A DNA stretch of 64,000 nucleotides from Okapia johnstoni (lineage: Eukaryota; Chordata; Mammalia; Artiodactyla; Giraffidae). Below, piece after piece: positions 20,960-32,417 of the stretch (its first letter is position 1; the number at the start of each line of letters is the position of its first letter). Made by a program: the position numbers and the translations under genes. The stretch lies in the NCBI GenBank assembly GCA_024291935.2, contig CM044317.1:18994230-19058229 (forward strand), in the 5' to 3' direction. The notes beneath the pieces were generated by a model that ran no database searches, was not told where the DNA came from, and saw only the letters and a program-made list of their open reading frames with translations.

Positions 20960-22401
20960 CAGTTCAACTCAGTCATGTGTGACTCTTTGCGATCCCATGG
21001 CCTGCAGCATGCCAGGCTTCCCTGTTCATCACCAACCCCCGGAGCCTGCTCAAACTCATGTCCATTGAGTTGGTGATACCATCCAACCATCTCATCCTCT
21101 GTCATCCCCTTCTCCTTCTGCCTTCAGTCTTTCCCAGCATCAGGGTGTTTTTCAATGAGTCAGTTCTTTGCATCAGATGGCCAAAGTATTGGAGCTTCAA
21201 CTACAGCTTCAGTCCTTCCAATGAATACTCAGGACTGATTTTCTTTAGGATTGACTGCTTTAATATCCTTGCATTCCAAGGGACACTCAAGAGTCTTCTC
21301 TAACACCACAGTTCAAAAGCATCAATTCTTCAGCACTCAGCTTTCCTTATGGTCCAACTCTCACATCCATACATGCCTACTGAAAAACCCATAGCTTTGA
21401 CTGCATGGACCTTTGCTTGCAAAGAAATGGTTTTGCTTTTTAATATGCTGTCTAGGTTGGTTATAGCTTTTCTTCCAGGGAGCAAACATCTTTTAATTTC
21501 ATGGCTGAAGTCACCATCTGCAGTGGTTTTGGAGCCCAAGAAAATAAAGTCTGTCACTGTTTCTATTGTTTCCCCATCTATTTGCCATGAAATGATGGGA
21601 CCAGATGCCATTATCTTAGTTTTCTGAATGTTGAATTTTAAGCCAACTTTTTCACTCTCCTCTTTCACTTTCATCAAGAGGCTTGTCAGCTCCTCTTCAC
21701 TTTCTGCCATAAGGGTGGTGTCATCTGCATATCTGAAGTTATTGATATTTCTCCTGGCAATCTTGACTCCAACTTGTGCTTCATCCAGCCTGGCATTTTG
21801 CATGATGTACTCTGCATATAAGTTATATAAGCAGGGTGACAATACACAGCCTTGACATACTCCTTTCCCAATTTGGAACTAGTTAGTTGTTCCGTGTCCG
21901 GTTTTAACTGTTATTTCTTGACCTGCATACAGATTTCTCAGGAGGCAGGTCAGGTGGTCTGATATTCCCACCTGTTGAAGAATTTTCCAGTTTGTGGTAA
22001 TCTACACATCAAAGGTTTTGGTGTAGTCAATAAAGCAGAAGTAGATGTACTTCTGGAACTTGCTTGTTTTTTCGATTATCCAATGGATGCTGGGAATTTG
22101 ATCTCTGGTTCCTCTGCCTTTTCTAAATCCATCCTGAACATCTGGAAGTTCATGGTTCATGTACTGTTGAAGCCTGGCTTGGAGAATTTTGAGCATTACT
22201 TTGCTAGCATGTGAGATGAGTGCAATTGTGCAGTAGTTTGAACATTCTTTGACATTGCCTTTCTTTGGGATTGGAATGAAAACTGAGCTTTTCCAGTCCT
22301 GTGGCCACTGCTGAGTTTTCCAATTTTGCTGGCATGTTGAGAGCAGCACTTTAATAGCATCATCTTTTAGGACTTGAAATAGCTCAGCTGGAATTCCATC
22401 A
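20960..22401 (-). mobile_element. BovB LINE, 1.4 kb, with 19-bp target-site duplication
   Basis: Reverse-oriented and 5'-truncated. The duplication is tatatctggacatagcctt at 20941-20959 and the same with one C/T change at 22402-22420. The element runs from the 3' tail (left) through the C-terminal domain and RT to the 'IPAELFQVLKDDA' linker (right). Stops and frameshifts divide the coding region into frames at 21330-21842 and 22002-22463. A non-autonomous relic. Confidence 0.95.
21330..21842 (-). pseudogene. BovB RT fragment (motifs B-C and C-terminal part)
   Basis: Minus frame of 170 codons within the BovB at 20960-22401. It starts with MSPCLYNLYAEYIMQNA (end of RT motif B), continues through FRYADDTTLMAESEEE (motif C with intact YADD), the thumb-like region with KTKIMASGP, and FLGSKTTADGDFSHEIKR. 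It ends at CESWTIRKAEC where a stop replaces the usual His codon. The start codon is an internal Met, not a true start. Confidence 0.88.
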
Positions 22402-22496
22402 TATATCTGGATATAGCCTTGGAATCCAGCAAACACTGCTAGAATGTAAGTATGGATGATCACTGGGAAAACTGGAAAGGAACTGCCTTTTTAAAG

Positions 22497-22900
22497 ATTT
22501 TGACCATAAAGAAATTGAGTACTGAAGAACTGATGCTTTTAAACTATGGTGTTAGAGAACACACTTGAGAGTCCCTTGGACAGCAAGATCAAACCAGTCA
22601 ATCCTAAAGGAAATCAACTCTGAATATTCATTGGAAGGACTGATGCTGAAGCAAAAACGCCAATACTTTGGCCACCTGATACAATGAGCCAACTCATTGG
22701 AAAAGACTCTGATGCTGGGAAGAATTGCGGGCAGGAGGAAAAGCGGGTGACAAAGGATGTGATGCATGGATGGCATCATCAATTCAGTTGACATGAGTTT
22801 GAGCAAACTCTAGAAGATAGTGAAGGACAGGGAAGCCTGGCATGCTGCAGTCCATTGGGTCACAAAGAGTTGGATTCAGCTGTGTGACTGAACAACAACA
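22497..22900 (+). mobile_element. BovB LINE 3' fragment
   Basis: Forward BovB, 0.4 kb, from 'accataaagaaattgagtac' to the tail gtgactgaacaacaacaa. It carries only the C-terminal coding region, with stops (tgatacaatgagcc, gggtgacaaaggatg). It stands head-to-head with the minus BovB ending at 22401. Confidence 0.92.
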
Positions 22901-25833
22901 AAATAGCCACAAGCAGAAGTACACGCTCTTACAAATGTTGCCAATTATCAGTCACAAAAGACTATTGCATTTTAGAAATAAGGTCTTATCTGTCCATTGA
23001 AGACATGTTTCTAGCTTATAAATCATAAAGCAGCAATAAATGTGAATTATGAAATTCATTTGAAAATGACCTTTTAATGGGCTGTAGTCTCACACAGAGA
23101 AAATTTAGTCTCTTACTTTGGCAGCTGCTCTTCATTCCTTTCTACAAACAAGGCAAGCAATTTTTAAGCTGATAAATAGCCTACATTTAGGAAAATGTAA
23201 TACTATGGTTACAAGCCTTAATGGCAGGCAAACCTCTAAAGACTCAGACATTTGGTTGGAATGAGATAAATGTGCAAAGGACCACCCACATATCAGAAGC
23301 CTTTCTGAACTCTTAGTTCTTCTCCTCTTCAGGATTCTCTAAGTGGCCCCTTTGTCTCTCCCTCTAGTCTCCTCTGCCCTCCTCCATCAGCTTCCCTACA
23401 AGGCTCTCTAGAAAGCCAGAAGTCACTCCCACCTCATTAGTCACAGTATGGTTCTAGGCTTTAGGCCAGGGTAACTTATCAACTGGATGTTAGTAGAGCT
23501 TTATTTAAAAAAAAAAATTCTTCATTGAGTATAATATTAAAACCTCAGCAATTAAAAGAACCTGTAAGTATGCTCTTCCCCAAACGGTGCTCACAAAAGC
23601 GAATTTGTAGTTTTAATTTCCATGTGGTTCATGCTAGTTCGGTTTCTCCTGGATCGAGACTGTAATGAAGGGTCTCAGGCAATATGAAGGAGGAAGCAGG
23701 AGGCCGTTTTGAGAAACACAAGTTCTCTGAGGTCATCAGTAACCCCTGCTATATGTCCTCAGGACAGCACATCCTTCAGAAATATTTTTTTTTTCTCCTT
23801 CTGTTCCGGAATTCTTTTTCACAAAACTTAATTAGGGAGAAGAACTATTGAAAAGCAACATTTTTTCCCAATGTTGTCCTTAAAATATTGACATAATGTA
23901 GAAGCTTTTTCTGCCTGAGGTAAACAGGCAGTTTTAATGAAGGATTTAAAGGCACTGAACCAGATAAAAACATACTGAGTTCCGCATTGTACTTTATTTT
24001 CAAAATATTTTGTATGTTCAGCATGTTTTTCTGAAAAAGCAAAGCAAAGAAAAAAAAGTGTGGCATCTTGAATCTCTTGTTAGGAAAGCAATTTTAATAA
24101 GTGCCTCTTTGTTCTTTCTGTTTTTCTGTTTTGAGTTCTTGAAATCACATACTGTTTAGGAAAAAGTTCCTCCACCTAGGTGTAATTTACCCAACTAGTT
24201 TATCTTGTGATGGATTAAAGCATAAAGTTTTATTTTACTATATGCACATAACGTGTAAATTTAGCCTTCCTTAATATCATTTCATGTCTGAATTCCATGC
24301 AAATTGCTTTTCTACCATCTCTTGGTTCCCATTTAAACAGATTAGTTTCCTACATTACATTATTCCATTTAATCCAGTTGAGCAAGGATTTCTCGGGCAT
24401 GAATTTCAACCATATCACATTGGTTTGGGTTCCCACACCATTCTGGTTTTCATATTCTGAAATGAGTTTGAATCCAGATTTCCTTATCTGTGAAGATAGT
24501 GTATGTATTACATGACCTCTATTGTCTCTTTCAGCTTTTACATTCTTTGCTAACTTCTAATGTGAGAATTAAATGAATATGAAGCATGAAGCCACTTTGA
24601 CACTATAAAAGGACATGCATATATGAATTAGAGACATATAAAATTACACAGCAATAATTTTATATAGTGGTAACATGGAATCTAGCTTGATACTCTTTTC
24701 AGAATAATAGGCAGCATTTATCTAGACTCAGTTGATAGTATCAAAGTGTTATCATTTACTTTACATTTCAAGTTAACTTATTTCACCTGGCCTGCTTTAG
24801 AAGGCATGTGGGTGGTAGAAAAGAAGATTCTTTCCTTAATACACACTTGTTTTTGTTTTTCTTGTTTGCCCTATACTTACTGACCCTGAATATCTTTAGT
24901 AAGTCTAAAAAAAAAAAGAGTTAGAATTTTAATCAACCTTTTGGGTAAATGATAACAATGCTTCTTATCTGTTATTTTTACTCCCTCAGACATAACAGAG
25001 TATTTTTATTAATATCCATTTTGAAATTGCTGTAGACTATATTGGCTGTAGCAGTCTACAACAGACCTATTTTTCAGATTTTTATTCTAGCTGTTTGTCA
25101 AGTGGCTACCTCAGAATGTGATGAATGTTACACTTGTTAAGTACTCTAGCCTCACTATAGGTGAAGATTTAATGCAATTGTGAGGTTCTAAATATATTAT
25201 TATTATGAATTTACTATGATATTTTAAAACGATGTGTAACAGAATAGCTCAACTATTTTGTGAAATAACACAGAAATATTCAGTTGGAACTATATACCAT
25301 AAAAAAAGTCATGATCAGGCTGTATTTTAACTGTGTCACAAATTTTCAGACAAATAAAATTTTCTTTAGCAAATGATAAAATTGCAGGTATCTAAGATTA
25401 GTAAATTTTTAAGAAATAAGCATTTTACACTTGATTTTGCAAAATAAATCATTATACCAATATTATGAAGTGGCCCAAACTCTTAAGTCATTCAGTCTAG
25501 GTTGAAATCTCTACAGTTATCTCTGTGCTTAATTTCTCTGTGCCTCATAGGTAATAAGACGGTATATTCAAAGCACTCACCAAAGAACATGCACTCAACA
25601 GAAGCACCAATTATTATATTATCCCCATACTGCTCACTTAGAAAGACAGTGCAGAAAAGACATCTGTGTACATGTCCATGTTAGACAATATGTAGCAATT
25701 TTTTATGTAATTCTTGAATGTATATGAATTTGTACTATCTGCCAGAGTAATTCTGGCATTGTTTTTTTTTAATTTATCATTATTTTTTAGTAAATAGAAA
25801 TGAATAATAAAAATTGTATATATTTAAGTTACA
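22901..25833. other. Long unique stretch without recognised repeats or genes
   Basis: The longest repeat-poor block of the window. 23300-23420 is CT-rich ('cctttgtctctccctctag'). 23560-23760 is of higher complexity with a few CpG. 24150-24560 and 25000-25500 are AT-rich. No ORF above 75 codons, no snRNA/tRNA and no exon signature. It could hold regulatory DNA but nothing is decisive. Confidence 0.5.
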
Positions 25834-26045
25834 TGGTGAAAGTGAAAGTGTTAGTCACTCAGTCGTGTTCAACTTTTTGCGACCCCATGGGCTGTAGCCC
25901 ACCAAGCTCCTCTGTCCATGGAATCTTACAGGCAATACTGGCGTGGGCAGCCATTCCCTTCTCCTGGGGATCTTCCCAACCCAGGGATTGAACCTGGGTC
26001 TCCTGCATTGCAGGGAGATTCTTTATTGTCTGAGCCACCAGGGCA
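25834..26045 (-). mobile_element. Bov-tA SINE
   Basis: Reverse copy: tail unit ggtgaaagtgaaagtgttag at the left, head (attctttattgtctgagcc) at the right. A small deletion occurs in 'caggcaatactggcg'. Confidence 0.92.
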
Positions 26046-26089
26046 ATGCCATTTGAAATTTTCATAATGTATACTTTCAGAAATGTATA

Positions 26090-26425
26090 CATTTCCAGCT
26101 TCAGTAAAGTAGAAGAAGTGAAAAGTAAAAATCATATATATATATATATATATTTGAGATATACCATTTGATATTTTTGATATATACACATCATGAAATA
26201 ATCACCATAATTAAGTTATTCTATTCTTTTGTGGTGAGACCATTTTAAGATCTCCCTTCTTAATACATTTCAAGTATATAATACTATATTGTTAGCTATA
26301 GTCACATTGCTGTATGTTAGATCTCCAGTACTTATTTACTTCACAGGCCTGGAAATTTTTACCCTTTAACCAATATCTCCTCATTTTCCCCTCCTGCTAA
26401 GTTTCTACCAACCACTATTTAAAGA
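26090..26425 (-). mobile_element. Old L1 (L1M) 3' UTR, inverted
   Basis: Reverse complement of the mammalian L1 3' UTR: 'tgttagctatagtcacattg', 'ctgtatgttagatctccagt', 'ttaaccaatatctcctcatt', 'taccaaccactatt'. A (TA)n run is embedded at 26132-26154. Confidence 0.85.
26132..26154. repeat. Short (TA)n run
   Basis: About 11 TA units inside the inverted L1 3' UTR. Confidence 0.9.
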
Positions 26426-26489
26426 GAGAAGAGTAAAGGTAAAATTTTTATGGTATAAAATTTTATAAGTATTGGGTTATAAATTAGCA

Positions 26490-26575
26490 TCATCACAAAT
26501 TGTGCTTTCAAATACTCAGCATAGTACTTCACCCAAGGTAGGTATTCAATAAATGTCTGTTAAATGTAATAATAA
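26490..26575 (+). mobile_element. MIR/L2 3' tail remnant
   Basis: Shows 'actcagcatagtacttcacc', then 'ggtaggtattcaataaatgt' and 'ctgttaaatg'. This is the shared MIR/L2 3' end pattern (cagtgcctggcacatag...caataaatg). Confidence 0.55.
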
Positions 26576-26872
26576 TCATGATTATGGTATTGGAAAGAGC
26601 ACAATACATTGTGTTCCATGATGACTTCTGATTGTGCCTAATGCATATCATCTGTTCTTTCAAGTAAAATTGTTTAAAATTTATTGAAAAATTAGCTTTT
26701 CCTCTATGAAATGGCATGAACATCTAAAAAAACTCTTACATTTTCAGACTGCCTGTAATAACTGTGACTCAATCAACTCTTGATGGCATTCGATAGAATT
26801 TTCTGAGAAAATTTCAAATTTAGAACAATGTTTCAGTGAAGACCACCTGATATTTACCCATATCATTAGTAT
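26576..26872. other. Unique sequence
   Basis: Nothing recognised; AT-rich. Confidence 0.5.
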
Positions 26873-27407
26873 CAGTTCAGTTCAGTCACTCATTCATGTC
26901 TAACTCTTTGTGACCACATGGACTGCAGCATGCCAGGCATCCTTGTTAATCACCAACTCACAAAGCTTGCTCAAACTCATGTCCATCGAGTTGGTGATGC
27001 CATCCAACTATCTCATCCTCTGTTGTCCCCTTGTACTCCCACCTTCAATCTTTCCCAGCATCAGGGTCTTTTCCAATGAGTCAGTTCTTCTCATCAGGTG
27101 GCCAAAGTATTGGAGCTTCAGCTTCAGCATCAGTCCTACCAATGTATACTCAGGACAGATTTCCTTTAGGATTGACTAGTGTGATCTCCTTGGTATCCAA
27201 GTGACACTCAAGAGTCTTCTCCAACACCACAGTTAAAAAGCATCAATTCTTTGACACTCAGGTTTCCTTATAGGCCAACTCTCACATCCATACATGACTA
27301 CCAGAAAAATCATAGCTTTGACTAGACAGATCTTTGTCAGCAAAGTAATGTCTCCATTTGTAATATACTGGCTAGGTTTGTCATAGCTTTTCTTCCAAGG
27401 AGCAAGC
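26873..27407 (-). mobile_element. BovB LINE, 3' part (left of an inserted L1)
   Basis: Reverse BovB from the 3' tail (tcagttcagttcagtcactc) to 'tcttccaaggagcaagc', where an L1 is inserted. The same BovB resumes at 27637. It contains the C-terminal coding region with stops. Confidence 0.94.
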
Positions 27408-27636
27408 ATTTTTTTGTTGTTGTTGTTATTTTTTTAATTAGTTTATTTATCTATTTTTTAACTTTACAATATTGTATTTGTTTTGCCATACATTGACATG
27501 AAACCACCATGGGTGTACATGTGTTCCCCTTCCAGAACCGCCCTCCCACCTCCCTCCCCATTCCATCCCTCCGGGTCATCCCGGTGCACCAGCCCCGAGC
27601 ACCCTGTATCATGCGTCGAACCTGGACTGGCGATTC
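27408..27636 (-). mobile_element. Ruminant L1 3' end inserted into BovB
   Basis: Reverse L1 3' UTR of about 230 bases. It starts with poly-T (reverse A-tail) and includes 'ctttacaatattgtatttg', 'acatgtgttccccttccag' and a C/G-rich block with 'catcccggtgcaccagcc'. The BovB sequence ggagcaagc is repeated on both sides (27399-27407 and 27637-27645), marking the target-site duplication. Confidence 0.94.
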
Positions 27637-29443
27637 GGAGCAAGCGTTTTTTAATGTCAAGGCTGCAGTCACTATCTGCAGTGATTTTGGAGCCCAAGAA
27701 AATAAAGTCTCTCAGTTTCCATTGCTTCCCCATCTATTTGCCATGAAGTGATGGGACCAGATGCCATGATCTTAGTTTTCTAAATGTTGAGTTTTAAGCC
27801 AACTTTTTCACTCTCCTCTTTCACTTTCATCAAGAGACTCTTTAGTTATTCTTTGCTTCTACCATAAGAGTGGTATCATCTGCATATGTGAGGTTGTTGA
27901 TGTTTCTCCTGGCAATCGTGATTCCAGCTTGTGCTTCATCCAGCCCAGCATTTTGTATGATGTAATCTGCATATAAGTTAAATAAGCAGTGTGACAATAC
28001 ACAGCTTTGACATACTCCCTTCCCAATTTGGAACCAGTTCCTTGTTACATGTCTAGTTTTAACTGTTGTTTCTTGACTGACATATAGATTTCTCAGGAGG
28101 CAGGTAAGGTGGTCTGGTATTCCATCTCTTGAAGAATTCTGCACAGTGTGCTGTGATCCACACAGTCAAAACCTTTGGGGTAGTCAACAAAATAGAAGTC
28201 GTTTTTTTTTCTGGAACTCTCTTGCTTTTTCAATGACCAACGGATGCTGGCAATTAGACCTCTGGTTCCTCTGCCTTTTCTAAAACCAGCTTGAACATCT
28301 GGAAGTTCTCAGTTCACATACTGTTGAAGCCTTGCTTGCAGAACTTAGAGCATTTCTTTACTAGCGTGTGAGATGAGTGCAAATGTGCAGTTGTTTGAAC
28401 ATTCTTTGGCATTGCCTTTCTTTGGGATTGGAATGAAAACTGACCTTTTCCAGTCCTGTGACCACCGCTGAGTTTTCCAAATTTGCTGGCATATTGGGTT
28501 CAGCACTTTAACAACATCATCTTCTAGGATTTGAAATAGCTTAACTGGAATTTCATCACCTCCACTAGCTTCTTTCATAGTGAGGCTTCCAAAGGCCCAT
28601 TTGACATTCCAGGATGTCTGACTCTAGGTGAGTGATCACACCATCGTGGTTATCTGGGTCATGAAAATCTTTTCTGTATAGTTCATCTGTGTATTCTTGC
28701 CACCTCTTCTTAATATCTTCTGCTTCTGTTAGGTCCATACCACTTCTGCCCTTTATTGAGCCCATCATTGCATGAAATGTTCCCTTGGTATCTCTAATTT
28801 TCTTGAAGAGATCTCTAGTCTTTCCCATTCTATTGCTTCCTCTATTTCTTTGCACTGATCACTGAAGGTGGCTTTCTTATCTCTCCTTGCTATTCTTTGG
28901 AACTCTGCATTCAGATGGGTATATCTTTCCTTTTCTCCTTTGCCTTTCACTTCTCAGGTATTTGTAAGACCTCATCAGACAACCATTTTGCCTCCTTGCA
29001 TTTCTTTTTCTTGGGGATGGTCCTATACAATGTCATGAAGCTCTGTCCATAATTCTTCAAGCACTCTATCAGATCTAATCCCTTGAATCTATTTGTCACT
29101 TCCACTGTATAATTGTAAGGGATTTAAATTAGGTCATACTTGAATGGCCTACTAGTTTTCCCTACTTTCTTCAATTTAAGTTTGAATTCGGCAATAAGGA
29201 GTTCATGATCTGAGCCACACTCAGCCCCCGGTCTTGTTTTTGCTGACTGTATAGAGCTTCTCCATCTTGGACTGTAAAGAATATAATCAATCTGATTACC
29301 ATGTTGACCATCTGTTGATATTCCTGCGTAGAGTCATCTCTAAGAGGGTGTTTGCTATGACCAGTGCATTCTCTTGGCAAAACTCTGTTAGCCTTTGCCC
29401 TGCTTCATTTTGTACTCCAAGGCCAAATTTTTCTGTTACTCCC
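27637..29443 (-). mobile_element. BovB LINE, RT and endonuclease part
   Basis: Continuation of the BovB at 26873. Reading on minus it goes from KFGLG-like endonuclease sequence (about 29440), past the GSDHELLIAK-like endonuclease end (about 29200), through the linker, 'SVFIPIPKKGNAKECSN' (28390-28470), GFRKGRGTRDQ, motif A and YADDTTLMVEA (27850-27900). Frames at 27842-28144, 28345-28578, 28565-28855 and 29171-29380 are pieces broken by frameshifts and stops. Total BovB length without the L1 is about 2.3 kb, so most of ORF2 is represented. Inactive. Confidence 0.93.
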
Positions 29444-29499
29444 AAGTTTGCCTTATGTGCTTTTTCTCCTTCCTGACTTTGCTCTGTATACTTTCATTA

Positions 29500-29652
29500 C
29501 AAAAAATCAATCTCTCTCCTCCATTCTCCCTCAATGTATACATATGACTGAGTCCCTTCACTGTTCACCTGAAACTATCACAACATTGTTAGTCACCTAT
29601 ACCCAAATACAAAATGCTTTTGGTGTTAAAAAAAAAAATAAAAATAAAATAA
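29500..29652 (+). mobile_element. L1 3' end fragment
   Basis: Forward L1 terminal part: 'acatatgactgagtcccttc', 'cctgaaactatcacaacatt', 'gttagtcacctatacccaaa', then an A-rich tail (29629-29652). It corresponds to the Artiodactyl L1 3' UTR. The left limit is uncertain. Confidence 0.75.
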
Positions 29653-30106
29653 ATCAAAGCTGTGAGGGTTACTAGATACTGAGTCCTATGAGTACATCAC
29701 GCAAGTCACTGAACCTGGATCTGGTCTCCAGGACCTCCAGACGTACCTGGATTCCAGGTACTTTCTTTTGGAAAAGTCTCTGAGAGAGTCTGAAGATACA
29801 TACACCAATATAGGTGAAGAAGTCTACTGACAACCAACAGGTATTTAAGTCCTTGTTCAGCTTCTTCAAATTCATCTCTAAGATGCTGTCTTTGACTGAC
29901 AGAAGTGAAAGCCCAAAGAATCTTAATGAAAGAAACTCCAGGGAACCTCAGCTTAGACATTCAAAGTGGTACGGTAAAGAAAACTGCTAAAGGAAAATCA
30001 GTACATTTTTGAAAAAGTCGTGTAAAGCCTTTTAACACACACAGGGTAGGTAGTTTTTAAGATGAAAACATTGATATGTATATTCCATTTCTTAGTTCAT
30101 GTTGTA
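29653..30106. other. Unique sequence
   Basis: No gene or repeat recognised. The minus frames near 29672-29960 overlap each other and have no domain. Confidence 0.5.
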
Positions 30107-30261
30107 AGCTTTGGAGTCAGATGTATCTAAGAACAAATCTCAAATTCATCACTAACAATCTATAGTTATGTCCCTTTGGGAAAGTAACTTAAACTATTTG
30201 GGTTTTAACTTGCTCATCTGTGAAATGATTTGCTATCAGTATTAAATAACACATGGACCAA
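30107..30261 (+). mobile_element. MIR SINE, left part
   Basis: Forward MIR: 'gctttggagtcagatg', 'cctttgggaaagtaactta', 'cttgctcatctgtgaaatg', 'gtattaaataacacatg'. Interrupted by the Bov-tA at 30262. Confidence 0.75.
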
Positions 30262-30470
30262 GGGCTTCCCTGGTGGGTCAGAAGGTAAAGAATCTGCCTG
30301 CAATGCGGGAGACTGGGGCTCAATCTCTGGATGAGGAAGATCCCCTGGAGAAGGGAATGGCAACCCACTCCAGTATTCTTGCCTGGAGAATTCCATGGAC
30401 AGAGGAGCCTGGTGAGCTACAGCCCATGGGGTCGCAAAGAGTCGGACACGACTAAGCAACTAACACACAA
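30262..30470 (+). mobile_element. Bov-tA SINE inserted in MIR
   Basis: Well-preserved forward copy from gggcttccctggtgggtcag to 'cggacacgactaagcaac', followed by a (ac)n tail. Close to the family consensus, so relatively young. Confidence 0.95.
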
Positions 30471-30540
30471 ACACACACAGAATGACCAGCACAGAACTTA
30501 GCAAATGATATGTATTTAACAAATACTATTCATATAAGAT
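30471..30540 (+). mobile_element. MIR SINE, right part
   Basis: 'gaccagcacagaacttagc' and 'tatttaacaaatactatt' fit the MIR 3' end and complete the MIR begun at 30107. Confidence 0.6.
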
Positions 30541-31314
30541 TTTTCATATATTCCTGAGCACTGTATATTCTGCATTCTGATTTAAGAAGGCAGAACAAGG
30601 ACAGTAGTCAAAAGCTCAAGGCACTAATCAAGACCAAGAGAGTGTCTAGAAGTGCAAGAGGAAGAAGAAAAGAAGAGGATAAAAATTTCTGAGGGCCTTT
30701 GGAAACTAAACCTGTATGAATGACTCAGTAAACCGTGTAACATACACATATGCCACTAAGTGATTTGAGTAGTTATTATTACTCAACCTAATACCTAATA
30801 TAAACTATAGTTCAAGATAAAACATTGCATACATACTTTCAAATTTTATTTTGAAGATTCTTTGCTCACTTTATGTTGGATTTTCACATTTACTAGCATA
30901 TATGGTATTTTTAAACTCTTCAATATGCATTATTTAGAAAAAAACTCACACTAAGGCCTCAATTTCATTGAAAACTTTGAAGTCATATGGATTAAAATAT
31001 TTATCTGAAAATTACTCTCTAACTCTTATATTGTATGGTAAGAATTTTATTGTCACCTTTGTGGTTAGGCTGAATCTTTTAAATAAATTAGATTTCTGAT
31101 AGAACTCTTATTCAAGTTCTATTACCTGGATAATACAGTATATGACTATAATATTCTATAACTGAACTGAATTATCTAATGACTCACTTAAGAGCATTGA
31201 ATACACCTATCTAATTTGTTCTATAGGCCAATAAACAAAATTTCCAAACTATATGTATTCAAACCAAGATGGATATATCTTTTTAACAATAATGCTCTCT
31301 AAATATCAGAGAGT
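30541..31314. other. Unique AT-rich sequence
   Basis: A purine-rich patch occurs at 30650-30690. No gene or repeat recognised. Confidence 0.5.
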
Positions 31315-31326
31315 ACAGCAAATGCT

Positions 31327-31548
31327 GGGGCTTCCCCTGTGTCTCAGTAGTAAAGAATCTCTTCTGAAGGAGATGCAAAAGATGCGAGCTTGATCCGTGG
31401 GTCAGAAAGATCCTCTGGAAAAGGGCGTGGCAATCTACTCCAATATTCTTGCCTGGACAATCCCACGGACAGAGTAGCCTGGCGAGCTACAGTCCATGGG
31501 GTCATAAAGAGTTAAGACTCGACTGAGCAACTGAGCATGCATGCATGC
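31327..31548 (+). mobile_element. Bov-tA SINE with target-site duplication
   Basis: Forward copy with head 'ggggcttcccctgtgtctc' and a tail ending in a (gcat)n run. Flanked by acagcaaatgct (31315-31326) and acagcaaatact (31549-31560), a 12-base duplication with one mismatch. Confidence 0.95.
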
Positions 31549-31560
31549 ACAGCAAATACT

Positions 31561-32401
31561 CAGTTGCCACATAGTACTTTCTAAGACAAAGATATTTGGT
31601 TAGTGAAAATTGAATCCCTTGATTTACTGGAATTAGATTACTACTTAGGAACAAGAACAGTATTAATATACAATTTTCATTAAGATGCTAATTTATTTAA
31701 CATTACTTAATTCTCCAGAGAGTACACTTTCTATAAAGAATTGCATGCTGAAGTAATGTAATAGCTGAATATTCCCAACAGTATAAGAACTCCATGCATT
31801 CTCTTAAATTGATTTGTAATGGCATTATACCAAAAGGCTAAGACTTATGCATTAGCCTACTTCTTTTATTCCCATGAGATAATTAAAGATTCAAATTTAA
31901 ATGAAAGTCTTGATTGTGTCATAACTGTGTACTTAGTTTTTGTATAATAGATTAAACTAGTCATTCTGTTACTTTGTCTGGAAAAAAACTGTAGAGCTTT
32001 TAGTCATTGAGACGCAAATAAAAATCAAGTTGCAAAAGATTATAGTGTTAGCATACAGATAGACATAGAAAATATTGTGTTAAAACAGTAAATACATTTA
32101 TGATGTGTGCAAAGTCACAGAAGAATCTAATTTGGATTGTTTCTAAGTTACTATTTATCAGCATATTATTTATTGAAAACTCCAATCCCACTATTGTGTA
32201 ATTTTTTCATATATTCAAAATTATATACATATATATAAATTTGTAAAGAAAATTATATATATCACCTATAATCCCACTATCTAGAGAATAATAGTACTAT
32301 GTTTGATTAAGTCTTTCCAATCTTATTTTACATATATTTTTATTTAAAAAGCCCAAATCATGCGAATAATTTCATGTTCAGAGTTTTAGTTATGATTATA
32401 T
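31561..32401. other. Unique AT-rich sequence
   Basis: No gene seen. 32210-32270 is TA-rich. It ends at the target site of the L1 that follows. Confidence 0.5.
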
Positions 32402-32417
32402 AATAAAATGTTAACCA

